A stretch of DNA of 64,000 bases from Bemisia tabaci (lineage: Eukaryota; Arthropoda; Insecta; Hemiptera; Aleyrodidae). The stretch is from NCBI RefSeq assembly GCF_918797505.1, contig NC_092795.1, forward strand, positions 28,569,131 to 28,633,130. The letters run 5' to 3'. A program made the position numbers and the translations under genes. The notes under the pieces are model-generated. The model did not search any database, was not told the origin of the DNA, and worked only from the letters and a program-made list of their open reading frames with translations. Shown here piece after piece: positions 21,164-32,339 of the stretch. Position 1 is the stretch's first letter. Each line of letters begins with the position of its first letter.

Positions 21164-23009
21164 TAGGGTGCGTCAAAAAAAATGAAAGTCTGAAATGTTC
21201 CGCTCCCCAGGCGGCAATCGATGACGTTTGGTAAAAAAACATGTTTGCCAAAATTTGGGCCAATTTCAACCATTTTAAATGGTGCCAAAGGTCAATTTTG
21301 TGATGAAATTATGATATTTTGGTTTAGACCTCGATTTCGTACAAAGAACTCGATTTAACGCTGAAATCGTGCGTTTACGACAAAAATGCCAAAGAACTCG
21401 ACTTGTAGAGGATGAAATTTTACACTAGGAAGACGTCTTTGTAACCGATAAAAATCAAATTGAACTAGAAAAACTCAACTCGGTATTTATTTTTTTGGTC
21501 CTCAGAATTTCCGAGGTCTTAGAAAGTAGAGGTTTAAAAGACTTATTTTTCACGAAAATAAGTCGAAAGAGGGTATAAATGAACTGTAGGCAAGTGTTGA
21601 GGATGCAAATGTCATCAGAACTTCCTCAGTTTCAAAAAAAGTTCCAACTATTTTGCACAATCCTCCAAAAAGTGCACGGCTCGAGAAGCAGGATCGTGCT
21701 ATAATAGTAAGGGGAAAGTGCGGTTTGACCGGGAAAAATTGCGTAACAAACTTTCCCTATGTAATCGTCATCAGTAGGTCCCCCTGAACAACTTCCTGAA
21801 AGTTAAAAATGGCCCGACCCCGGAATACCCCTCAAAAAAGTTAAAATTGAAAATGGCGGCCGTAATGAGAGGGTCCGGGAAATCGGTATTTTAAAATGCT
21901 CATTCTGTCTCATCATGTGAGGTATCATTTCCTATGTAATTTTGGTCGTAGATTCCATGAATGAATTCCGCAAGGCCCCTTCTAAGCTTACGTTTCTCTC
22001 GGTAGTCGTATGTTTCCTTTATTTTCCTTTATTAAATACATTTATAACATCAAATTTAAGTTTCTTGGCCATAAATACATGAAAATAAAGACAATTCACT
22101 TTCCTTGTTCCTTCGGTGAATATTTAAAAAAATGCAACCTCCTGCCTTTCACATTTGGCCGCCATCTTTGATTTAGAGCGCCCCCTTTGGCCGGAGGGCC
22201 TTGTGGAATTCATTTATGAAATCTACGACCAAAATTACATAGGAAATGATACCTCACATGATGAGACAGAATGAGCATTTTAAAATACCGATTTCCCGGA
22301 CCCTCTCATTACGGCCGCCATTTTCAATTTTAACTTTTTTGAGGGGTATTCCGGGGTCGGGCCATTTTTAACTTTCAGGAAGTTGTTCAGGGGGACCTAC
22401 TGATGACGATTACATAGGGAAAGTTTGTTACGCAATTTTTCCCGGTCAAACCGCACTTTCCCCTTACTATTATAGCACGATCCTGCTTCTCGAGCCGTGC
22501 ACTTTTTGGAGGATTGTGCAAAATAGTTGGAACTTTTTTGAAACTGAGGAAGTTCTGATGACATTTGCATCCTCAACACTTGCCTACAGTTCATTTACAC
22601 CCTCTTTCGACTTATTTTCGTGAAAAATAAGTCTTTTAAACCTCTACTTTCTAAGACCTCGGAAATTCTGAGGACCAAAAAAATAAATACCGAGTTGAGT
22701 TTTTCTAGTTCAATTTGATTTTTATCGGTTACAAAGACGTCTTCCTAGTGTAAAATTTCATCCTCTACAAGTCGAGTTCTTTGGCATTTTTGTCGTAAAC
22801 GCACGATTTCAGCGTTAAATCGAGTTCTTTGTACGAAATCGAGGTCTAAACCAAAATATCATAATTTCATCACAAAATTGACCTTTGGCACCATTTAAAA
22901 TGGTTGAAATTGGCCCAAATTTTGGCAAACATGTTTTTTTACCAAACGTCATCGATTGCCGCCTGGGGAGCGGAACATTTCAGACTTTCATTTTTTTTGA
23001 CGCACCCTA
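21164..23009. mobile_element. 1846-bp foldback element, hAT-like (8-bp target duplication)
   Basis: Two arms of about 816 bp (21164-21979 and 22194-23009) are near-perfect inverted repeats around a 214-bp loop. The tips are tagggtgcgtcaaaaaaaat and its complement. GGGGACAC is duplicated at 21156-21163 and 23010-23017. An 8-bp duplication with TAGGG-type tips points to hAT, though the duplication lacks the usual central TA pattern. No transposase is encoded; it is mobilised in trans or fixed. It splits the LINE RT between motifs B and C, in frame at the level of the LINE. Confidence 0.85.
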
Positions 23010-23017
23010 GGGGACAC

Positions 23018-24251
23018 CCATACCAGAACATTTCTTTTTCCATTCTTTTAGCACGCACTCGAGATAAATTTTAAATAATGTTGGCGACAAACAACATCCC
23101 TGTTTTAAACCCTTAGTAACATAAAATCCCGCTGACAACCCCCCATGGCACTTGATTTTGGTAAAACTCCCTTTATAAAATTGCTTAACAGCGTCAATCA
23201 ACCCCCCGTTAAAATTCGATTTTTCCAAGGCCTCCCAAAGTTTCACCAACGGCACACTGTCATACGCCTTCTGGAGATCCACAAAAATTAAATGCAGCTC
23301 CTGAGCTACGGCCATTTTCTTCTCAATGACCTGGACAATAACAAAGAGGTGATCTATCGTAGACCTGCCAGCTCGAAAACCAGCCTGCTCCTCTGCTTCG
23401 TGATCTTGCCATTCGTCCTCGATCTTCGCTTTCAGTATCTTCCCGTACACTTTGCTTATTGTCCCGGTCACTGAGAGCCCCCGGTAGTTGTTACAATCGT
23501 CCTTCCTTCCCTTCTTTTTGTAGATGGCCTTGATCCAGGACTCCTTCCACTCCCCTGGCACCTCGTCACCCCTAATGCATTGCTGCATCAGCTTTCTAAG
23601 GCACTCGAAGAGCTTAGAAGTCCCGCTCTTAACCAACTCGACAGGGATTCCACCTGGACCCGGTGCTTTGCCATTTTGCAGCTCTTTGACCGCTTTAATA
23701 ATGTCACAAGTGTGAATCTCCAAGTTGTTCATTCTTCCGTTGTCCGTGCTGCTGTCTCGAAACTCTGGGCGCCTTTCCGTCAAAAGATCTTTAAAATGAT
23801 CCTCCAGTTTTTTAAGTGATATCAGAGACAAGATATCCCGCTTCATGTCCCTGCGTAAACCTTTAATTAGCTTCCAACTCTCGGCACTTTTTCTTCCCCC
23901 TAGGTAGGTGTTGATTCGATTACAGTTGCTTTCCCAAGCTTCATTTTTCTTTCTTGTTATGAGGCTCCTGACTTTAGACTGAGCTTTCCTGTACGCAACT
24001 TTATCTTCCGCTTTCTTAGACGACAAGAAAATTTGATGTTTTTGCCTCTTCAGATTAATTTCGTCTTCTATTTCTCTATCCCACCAGTACGGGCGCTGGT
24101 CTTTATGACTGGGCTTGTAAACACCTAGGGCTTCTTTTGCAGCAGAGTGGATGCATTCTTTAATAAATTGATATTGTTCTTCCGTGGTTCCAGATGATCC
24201 GTCCCCCAGCTTCTCATCCAAACGTTGCCTGTACAGTGCCTTAACGCTGGG
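23018..24251 (-). pseudogene. RTE-like LINE ORF, part 2: RT fingers to motif B
   Basis: The open frame carries LKKLEDHFKDLLTE, NGKAPGPGGIPVELVKSG, DDCNNYRGLSVTGTISKVYG, QAGFRAGRSTIDHLF, motif A FVDLQKAYDSVPLVKLWEAL and motif B KGLKQGCCLSPTLFKIYLE. It then meets the GGGGACAC target duplication at the foldback element. At its 5' side it joins, across the 2.97-kb insertion, to KPSVK of part 1. No stop occurs in the LINE part. Confidence 0.85.
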
Positions 24252-27218
24252 TTTTTGCTTCCTGCTGAGATGCGGCAAACGACAAGCAACGTACACCACG
24301 GAGTGTCACCTCTCAACTACAAACTATCGTAACGTAAACACCGCGCTTTTGAAATTGATTTCCTCTTATCACAACTATTGTATTTTTGTAATGTAAATCA
24401 TTGTACATTCTACATATTGTTTCTTCTTTCTTTATCTACATGAGCTACGTCATTTGAATTTTTGTGAAGCTTCTGTTTGTGTCAAAACAGAATGCTTCCA
24501 AGGATGCAAGAAGTATCAGTGTATGAATGTGAATCTTAGCCAGCAAGATCATAGTACCCTTGCCATGTAATGAACGCTGATAGATCTCACTCACTCACTG
24601 TCATTGACATCTCCTTCCTTTAAGTCTTCTGTTACACTACTATTACATACTTTACATTTTGCAATGTTATCCAAATATCATGATTTGGCCCTGGTTATGA
24701 TGGCCAGATTAGTTCCACTTTTCTTACCATTTCATACATGTCGCTCAATACCTGATAAAGTTTGAATTAAGAGCAGCAAATACCGATGCTTTCCTAATAA
24801 GCAAACTGGATTTGCAACCAGCAAATACTTAATTGATCAAGCAATATTGATGCTGAACTGCTGACAGGATCTCGATATCATTACACTTGATGTTGTGATT
24901 CAATTTTGACTCATGTGCCTTAAATTCCTAGAAATTTGTGAGCAATATCGCATTATCATCATTTGAACGAATACTTTGACAAAAATGCAACAAAGTGCGT
25001 TACTAATAGTAGGAACATGTGAATACAAAACGCCAAGGTGTTAAGAGAGATACATTTATTAGATTATAGCTGAAGCTTTTCGATCCTTGCGATCTTTATC
25101 AAGGTTAAAGGTGCATTAAGGAAAATATGACTTTGGAGTAGTTTGGCATTAAACAAGAGCCTTAAATTTTTCTCTGTCAAAATATTTTGAACGTTGCAAA
25201 AAATCCTCAAACTTGGTCCTCATTATTATGGAGGAATAAGACTTTGAATCTCTTTCCTATGTGTTGTGTTCCTGCCCTATCTCATACTCCTGTTCATTCT
25301 TTCCTTACCTATCGATATACCTACCTATCCGCATTCTTCCTCTTCTTTCGTCACATCACCGGATTCCGCACATTGCACTTTCTATCTGATCACCCTGCGC
25401 GGAGTCCGGCTTTGTCACCCTCAACCATCAGGACTTTCTCTTCATCATTTCTTCAGGACACTAGTCTAGTTTTAGAGTTATTACAGTTCAGCAGCGTATA
25501 GAGTTCGATTGTACCTCTTGGAGGCCAGGCCTCGGCTGGCTCCTCCACTTTTCTCACGTTGAAGTACAAAGTTCATCCCTTATATTTTTGTGTTTCGTGT
25601 TTTCATCCTCTTCCCCTTCGTAGGGAGCAAGGGCACCCTACAGAGGCCCATCCAAGTAACATTACATATGGTTCAAGTTTGGTGCATCTACGTTACCTAA
25701 ATACTTCGTCCATGTGCACTTGTGTCCGGCAGAAAAGGACCTAAACTTTTAATTGTACCTATATTCATGGTCATTCCATCAAATACCTGTGGGTCATTTT
25801 TATTTGAAGAAAAAGCTTCTGGCCTTGGCCATTTGATGACTTGATTTGGTCAAGAATGCCTAGACGTCTTTCAAAGGGAGACTGTCGATCATATTCAAAA
25901 AAAGCAGAGATGCGCTGCTTTTATCTTTTTCTGAGAGTAAGTCAAATCTCATTTGATTTGTAATTTTTCCCCAATTGCAGAAACAGTAGGAAACTGATCA
26001 GCAGCATCATAAAAAATTTAAAGCCTTATGTGTCACTTTTCTTACGGGAGGTCAAAGAAATAAAATGATATATTACGTAAGCTTTTTTCAATGATGCCCA
26101 TACACAGAGGGAAAATGTGTCATTGGTGTTATTCACGAGATTATACGTTTAGTTCCCAAATTTTTACAATCACTGGGGACGAGTCAGAGTTTACTAATTG
26201 GATGAAACTCATTTTCCTCCCGAAGAGAAAATTGTGGATAGTAAAACAATTTTTGGCTGTAAAGAAATTTCTGGGCGAGATAAAGTTTGGCTTACAGTAT
26301 CCAAGATTATTTGCTTTAACGCAGGGAAGAAAATTCAACATTTTTGTATACAATTATGATGTATTAAAGTCAAAAACTTGTGAACACACTTGCAGCATAG
26401 AATAATAAATGCTAGTTATTATTCTATGCTTGCAGCATCAATATGACCTCTCATATTTAATTGAGGGTGGCTGAATCCTGTACTGATGATTACTGAGTGA
26501 GTTGTCGGTGAATCAATATCAAGAATTGCTGGTTGAATTTTGGCTCATAAAAAATGTCTCTCATCAAAACATATAGATCGTGAATATTACTTAGGGCCCA
26601 AGAAGGCGAACCTCCAGTGACAAACTCCTACCGAGAAACAAGAATGAGCAAAAATTTATTCATTGAGGATTGTTGAGTTGAAGTGACAGGTATTTTGTAA
26701 ATGCAATTAAAAGATTTAAGTTTCTATCTGAAGAATCCGATGATTCAACTCCTCAATTTTTAACCACTCATCAAACAGCATGATATAAATTCAAGTACTA
26801 TGCAGTTTGAGAGTAAAGAACAAAAAATTGATTGATACTGTTCGGCTGTAAAAGAAACACGATGTGATAAATAGGGATACAACTTTTACATAGACTTTCC
26901 TCGTTTTAAATTTTAGACGATGGAACTATGAAAGTGACACGAAAATTAGAGAACCTGGATCGACTGAATAGCTTTGGATATGAATTTCTAGTACCGAACT
27001 GAGCTTGCTTCGAAAAATTAAATTATTTCATGAAATTTTAGGATTCTTACGTCGTCCTAGCAGTTCACTAGTGTTATCAGCATATCAGCCCTTATCTCTG
27101 TTATCAAAACTGTGTTTATAACCTCTAAAGCAGCTTCGCAACGGTTTGTGGTTAGTGCAGAAATTTGAAGGTTTTTCGGTGAAACTCGTTTGCCGCATCT
27201 CGGCAGGGAGGGTCGTCT
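24252..27218. mobile_element. 2967-bp insertion with inverted ends, 12-bp duplication (MULE-like?)
   Basis: CTTAACGCTGGG occurs at both edges (24240-24251 and 27219-27230), a target duplication. Near each edge a 20-bp segment is inverted with one mismatch: ctg(c/t)(c/t)gagatgcggcaaacga. Further diverged inverted similarity extends inward. A duplication of 9-12 bp and long, diverged inverted ends are typical of Mutator-like elements. No transposase is seen: the interior is AT-rich with a pyrimidine-rich frame near 25187-25501 and a hairpin near 26395-26429. Confidence 0.6.
26395..26429. repeat. short perfect hairpin
   Basis: gcatagaataataa and its inverse complement ttattattctatgc flank a 7-base loop. 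It lies inside the 2.97-kb insertion. No protein or known RNA is recognised. Confidence 0.7.
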
Positions 27219-27230
27219 CTTAACGCTGGG

Positions 27231-28160
27231 GTGCTCCAAACTTTCAATATTATACCACACTTCTTGCGCTTGTGATCCCTGCCTCTGCTGTTGTTGCTGC
27301 ATTGGCTGTTTGTCCTTACTGCCCTTAACAGGGAACGCTACATCTGCCCGGAGGAAATGATGATCACTGCCGCAAGAAAGTCCCCTGTAAACTCGTACTT
27401 GCTGCACTTTCAATTTAGTTGCCTGCCTCACTATCACGTGATCAATGATGGATTTCAATCCTCAAGTAGGCTGGACCCAGGTGTATTTATGGATGTCTTT
27501 GTGCTGGAAAAAACCATTCAGAATTTTCATCTCCATTTGGGAACAAATATCGATGAGCCGATCTCCATTATCATTAACAGCATCCTCCCCGAACGGTCCA
27601 ACAACTTTGCAGTTGCCTCGTCGTCCCGTTCTGCTGTTCAAATCACCCATAACAATTACTTCCCTGCCAGCTGCCACCTTCGTGATTTCCTCATTCAGAT
27701 CTTCAAAAAATTGGTCCTTGACTGCGACAGTTGCATCATCATTTACTCCATACACCCCGAACAGCGTGATTTTATGACCGTATAAGTTCAAGTTCATCTT
27801 AATGATGCGCTGGTTGACAGCCTCCCAATTAACAACAAATCTGCGTAGACTTTTCCGCATCATTATGGCTACCCCTTGCCGCGCCCGCTGGTCTTTGGGC
27901 ACGCCGCTGTAGAACAGATCATAATCCTCGTAATTTTCGGAACCCTGTCCTTTCTTTTTAGTCTCAGTCAAAACAACAATATCCACTTGATGCTCTTTGA
28001 TCTCCGATATCACTTCCGGTAATTTTCTTGAAATGCCTTGGACATTCCACGTCCCAAATACCATAGTCCTTTTTCGTAATTTATGTCGTAAAATCCGTTT
28101 TTTATCATGGGCACCGAGGCTTTTTTGGCTAGGTCGTTTAACATTTTTGATTTTTAACAA
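27231..28160 (-). pseudogene. RTE-like LINE ORF, part 1: APE endonuclease
   Basis: The frame starts MLKIKNVKRPSQ (28160). The endonuclease motifs are in order: GTWNVQGISR, VVLTETKKKG, ITLFGVYGVNDDA, VIVMGDLNSRTG, HKYTWVQPT, SIIDHVIVRQ and CGSDHHFLRAD. These are all the catalytic blocks of the APE fold that nicks the target. A single in-frame TGA falls between YTWVQPT and GLKSIIDHV (near 27459-27461). The frame continues through EHPSVK at the 12-bp duplication. With that one exception the copy appears intact. Confidence 0.85.
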
Positions 28161-28574
28161 GTACCGAGGAGTCAGCCCGATGACTCAACCCCCAACCTGG
28201 AGGACCAGCGTTTGAATTCGGAGTGCGCTCTCCTAGATTGGTTGCCTTCACTACGACTAAGAGCCCAATCTACCCTTCTCTGGGTGGTTCATGCGCCTAG
28301 AAGCCGGTGACCAACTCCAAAAACCCCTTTGAGGTAGGGGCTACCAGCTGGGGTCCGCAGGATTGCTAAACCTGTGACAGTACAGTCCCCCATACGGTTT
28401 GTAAACATAACTTCAAAAAAAAAACAAAGATTATCAACTCGGCGCAAGGTACACTAGTAAGGGTCTATAAACTGATGAAATTGACGCGTAGTTGGTTTTG
28501 AGTATGCCCACCAGGTGGCAGGTAGGTCGAGTGTTCAGTTAACCCGCCGTGCCCACTTAACCCCAGGCTACCTA

Positions 28575-29214
28575 CCATGATAGATGGACAAGTGTGTAAT
28601 GCTGTAACTAATTGTCAAGCAACACAAAGGTGTTTCATATGCGGTGCTATAGGTAAAGAGTTTAATGGCATCCCAAAGATATTCAACAGGCCTGTCAATG
28701 AGGCGAATTGCACCCTTGGATTATCCACCTTGCATCCATTGATTCGCACGATGGAATTCTTACTTAAGTTAGCTTACAAGCTTGGGACAGAAAAATGGTC
28801 GACCTACAAGGGTCCAGTTGCAGAGAAAAAGAAAACGGAACTCAGTCAGGCAGAAACAGAAGAACAAGCTCGCATAAAAAAAGCTTCGGAGGAAAAGTGC
28901 AATGTCGTAATGGCTGTTAAGAAAAAAAATGATATATTCAGGAAAAATTCAGTCAGAAGTACGGTATTCTACTTGATTTTGTTGCGGTGCTATAGGTGAA
29001 GAGTTTAATGAAATCTCAAAGATATTCAACAGGCCTGTCGATGAGGCGAATTGCACCCTCGGATTATCTAAACGCAACAAACAAAACAAGGTGCAGGTTC
29101 AACGAACGATGGTAACTGTGCTAGGAAATTTTTCGAGGATCCCGATAATTCACAGCTGCTGACGTCACAGGAATTGATGCAGAAATCATTCGTAGATTCA
29201 AAATACTTTTACAG
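28575..29214 (+). pseudogene. Transib/RAG1-like transposase, part 2 (ZnC2 region)
   Basis: The frame resumes MIDGQVCNAVTNCQATQRCF, ICGAIGKEFNGI, then TLGLSTLHPLIRTMEFLLKL and AYKLGTEKW. CFICGA matches the family's C-x2-C zinc pair and the MID Asp the second catalytic position. A stretch of about 85 bp with CGAIGKEFN to NCTLGLS is duplicated (28640-28730 and 28985-29070), with a stop between. Further on, GAGSTNDGNCARKFFE and, after a frameshift, TGIDAEIIRRFKILLQ lead to a donor at 29215 (acag|gtaagg). The duplication and frameshift show it is inactive. Confidence 0.65.
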
Positions 29215-29910
29215 GTAAGGAACTTATTTTCTTAACATGTTGTGAAATCTAAATGTCTCTGTGAAAAATACTTTAATATCTTCTCTTAAATAGCAAGATT
29301 TTTCCCATTTTTTTTTTTTGTCGCGGGGGAATCCGTCTACGTACAATATCCAATTAAGGTACTGCAAAAGTGTGCTCATGTTTTGCTTTTGAACAAACAC
29401 TCCAGAAATTGACTAAGATGTAAATAATTGAAAAATCCAGTAAAAAAATAATAAAATTTATAAAAAAAAAACTTGAGAAATCGGAGGACAAGGTTGAAGA
29501 ATAGGAATGATAAAAACCCTATTATTACTGCGGCAGGTTTTTTTTCTTTTATATTTTTTAAATAGGTATTTACACTGTATATACATACTCAAACTTCGGA
29601 TGTAGATCGAGTCCTTTGCAGTAGTTAGTTAGGTTTAAAGCGATTAGTATAGGTCATGGGCTATACTTTACTAAATGAAAAAAATGATTATCTATTATCA
29701 TTTTTAGCAACAATTTTCCAGATCTCATTTTTACATTTTAATTTTCTCATATTTATATATAAGGTGAGTGTAATCGATGTGTACTAAATTTAAAACACAA
29801 CATGAGTTTAGTTACTTTGATCTTAGAGTTATCCTATGGTATTTTCGTACCATTTTATTTTGGCTTACCCAATGTAGCACCGAATTCACACGCATTTTTC
29901 TCACTTTAAG

Positions 29911-30166
29911 GCCATCACATGCGGGAAGGAGGTGGATCCCAACAAGTATCACGCGTATGCGAGAATAACCGCCGAGAAGTTTGTTTCGCTATACAAGTGG
30001 TGTAACATGTCGCCGACCGTCCATAAACCTCTGGTTGACGGTTCTTTTCTTCTTCAGAACAGAGGAAAGTGAAGAGGAGGAAGGAGAAGAGGATGAGGAA
30101 TCAGAGGGAGAAGAAGAAATGGATGTGGATGAAGCAGTCGACAGTTTTGTTTTGAAGGGCAAGTAG
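29911..30166 (+). pseudogene. Transib/RAG1-like transposase, part 3 and acidic tail
   Basis: After an acceptor (tttaag|gcc) the frame reads AITCGKEVDPNKYHAYARIT, AEKFVSLYKWCNMSPTVHKP and LVDGS. This fits the family segment that precedes the catalytic Glu. After a second acceptor-like ttcttcttcag near 30056 comes a highly acidic tail (EESEEEEGEEDEESEGEEE) ending at a stop near 30166. The block with the catalytic Glu (SEEAxEARNK in relatives) is missing. This is a broken transposase, and the acidic tail may be from a neighbouring exon. Confidence 0.5.
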
Positions 30167-30459
30167 AGATGTTGTTTAAAAACTCATTTCTTCTATTTTA
30201 TTCAATTTTTTTTGTTCCTATATTAAACAGCAGTATTGAGATATGCAAATATGAATACGTACAATGCTGCTTATAAAGCCAGATGGAAAGAGAGAAGGAC
30301 GGTTGCAAATATTTTAAGAAGTGTCGAACGTTTAAATTATAGAAATGACTTCATTTGCGAGGTGGAAATCAATGTTTTTAGTATTTTTCAGGAATATCTC
30401 ATGTAAATAGCAATTTTTCTCGGATTTTCATTACCTATGGTAAAAGTAAAGGCAGATTT

Positions 30460-30810
30460 GAAATCTGAAATCAAAAAAAGATGAGATGAAAAAAAGATGA
30501 AAAAGAGATAAAAAGGAGATAAAAAGGGGATGAAATGAAAATGAGATGATAATGAGATGGAAAGGTGATGATAATGAGATGAAAAGGTGATGATATAGAG
30601 ATGAAAGGGTGAAGAGATGAAATAGAGATAAAAAGGAGATGAGATGAAAAAGAAATGGAAAGGATGAAATCGGATGAAAAGGGGATGAAAATGAGATGAA
30701 AATGAGATGAAAGGGGATGATAATGAGATGAGATGATAATGAGATGAAATGATAATGAGATGAAATGGAAATGAGACGAGATGAAATGAAAATGAGATGA
30801 AAATGAGAGA
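30460..30810. repeat. GATGAAAATGAGAT-type satellite
   Basis: A ~340-bp array of gatgaaa/gatgataatgagatg variants. Minus-strand frames here (ISSLSSPF-like) are simple-repeat artefacts. Confidence 0.9.
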
Positions 30811-30922
30811 GCTGAGGGTCTGGTGCCGGAGCCTCCTCGTGGTGGACCTGGGGCGGGTCTCGGTCTCCGACCCGTGCCAAACGCCGGCAAACCTGTTGTG
30901 ATTCTGCACCCTCCCTCGCCTC

Positions 30923-31275
30923 AGGTTGTTAGCCCATATCCTCTTCATATCGTAGTGAGTTGGGATCAAGCGCATCCTCGGTACGTTATTACCTTGGTTG
31001 TTAGCCCATATCCCTGATAACGCTCAGGCATGGATCAAGCGCATCCTCGGTGTCCTGCTTCGGCAAGGCTACCTTGGTCGTTAGCCCATATCCATTGCAG
31101 CCTTGGATCAAGCGGAACCTTGGTACATTATTACCTTGGTTGTTAGTCCATATCCCTGGCTTACGGAAGAGATCAAGCGGAACCTGAGGAACATGAGGGG
31201 AACGATGATCTTCAGAGGACCACTGATAGTAGTTAGGCCATATCCTTGAACCGTGAGGTGCAAGGATCAACCGGT
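30923..31275. repeat. five degenerate tandem units of ~60-90 bp
   Basis: Each unit contains ttagcccatatcc (or ttagtccatatcc, ttaggccatatcc), then a spacer, then gatcaagcg(c/g)a followed by tcctcggt or acc-type variants. Five units start near 30925, 30997, 31078, 31138 and 31229. They may be the promoter subrepeats or leader of a lost element; no gene is attached. Confidence 0.65.
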
Positions 31276-32237
31276 ACACAGTGGTTTGAAAATCCCGATC
31301 TGTGACCAACTTTGCGCGATTCGTAAGTGACCAAATGCAGGGGTGACCGATCGAAGCCTGGCAATCCTGTTCTGCGGTCAACCTCCGGTATCTGCCGATG
31401 CTTGCGTATTAAGTCTAAAACCGTCATCCCCCCCGGGACACTTTAGACCAGGCAAAGTCGGAACAGGAGGGTCGGACGCATCTCAAACGGGCTGGTGGTT
31501 GGGGCGATGTTGCAGACTGAAGTAGGTTTGGGACGAGCCGAATACCTCACGAGAGTCCCGGGGTCTCGTGGCTCAAGGTATTCTGTTTGACCTGGGCCGA
31601 ACAAGCCGGACAAAGTTTCAGCAATCTCTATCTCTGTAGAGAGTATCCAGCTACGAGTTTGTTGTCCTGCTGCGGGATCGCACGGTGGTAGAGGAGTTCC
31701 CTGCATTCGGTCACTGGCGAAGTGTTCATTGTTGTGAGTGAGGGTGCGCCCAGAACGCCGACCCAACTCTTCATGGCATGAGATCTTGAAGAGGTCACTG
31801 GTTATCCTTACTAAATCTCACTAGACTAAACCTCTGATCTCGTAGGAACTGAGTAGATCCGTTGTGCTTCGTTCGCGCGGGAGTCCGTGCGAAAAAAGCA
31901 GAACGGAGAAGAGATCTTAAGGACACTGGTCGGTCACCGACTATACCTCCGATCTCGAGGGAAACAACAAAGGCATGCCTTTGTCTTTTAAAATTTCTCC
32001 TCAATTTTTTCAAAATTTCTTCTCAATTTTTTCAAAATTTCTTCAAAATTTTGAATTTCAAATTAACGTATGCCATGGGAGTTGTAAGTTGGACGGTGGA
32101 AGCGTTGCCGTCTGATGTCGGTTCCTCCTCGTGGTGGACGGTGGAAACGAGGGTTTCACCCTCGGCTAATCGCCGACAAAATTGGTGCTGGTTTTGGTAG
32201 TAATACACAGGGGTCGATAATATATATATGATAGGGG

Positions 32238-32333
32238 GAGAGATGAAAAGAGAGATATGATAAAAGAGATGAAAAGAGAGATATGATAAAAGAGATGAAA
32301 AGAGAGATATGATAAAAGAGATGAAAAGAGAGA
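32238..32333. repeat. 26-bp tandem repeat
   Basis: The unit gagatgaaaagagagatatgataaaa is repeated about three and a half times. There is a resemblance in composition, but not in unit, to the satellite at 30.46 kb. Confidence 0.9.
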
Positions 32334-32339
32334 GAAATT

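Larger units (their letters stand above)
20343..28396 (-). mobile_element. RTE-like LINE, full length but split by two insertions
   Basis: A 12-bp target duplication, gtttgtaaacat, lies at 20331-20342 and 28397-28408. The 3' end (minus strand) is a short tail of (atac)n type (near 20343-20350), as in RTE elements, rather than poly-A. Subtracting the inserts at 21164-23009 and 24252-27218 with their duplications leaves about 3.22 kb carrying one ORF of about 988 codons, endonuclease then RT. This size and plan fit the RTE clade. It inserted within the TA element. Confidence 0.75.
19546..28572. mobile_element. Tc1/mariner-like TA element (non-autonomous), host of the nested LINE
   Basis: The ends are inverted repeats: left gggtagactggggttaag, right (reverse complement) ggtagcctggggttaag, both continuing tgggcac. 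TA flanks both (19544-19545, 28573-28574). Without the LINE the element is about 0.97 kb, spread over 19546-20330 and 28409-28572. It holds internal copies of gttaactggg/gttgactgg motifs and no transposase. It sits between a Thr and the first codons of a conserved block of a Transib/RAG1-like gene. Confidence 0.7.

Noticed and set aside
24252..24310. TTAA-specific (piggyBac/Kolobok) insertion
   Set aside because: TTAA is present at both edges, but a longer 12-bp identity extends beyond it, which favours a longer target duplication.
30388..30975. Long minus-strand frames of S/F/H repeats
   Set aside because: They translate the GATGAAAATGAGAT satellite in three frames, which is simple-repeat noise.
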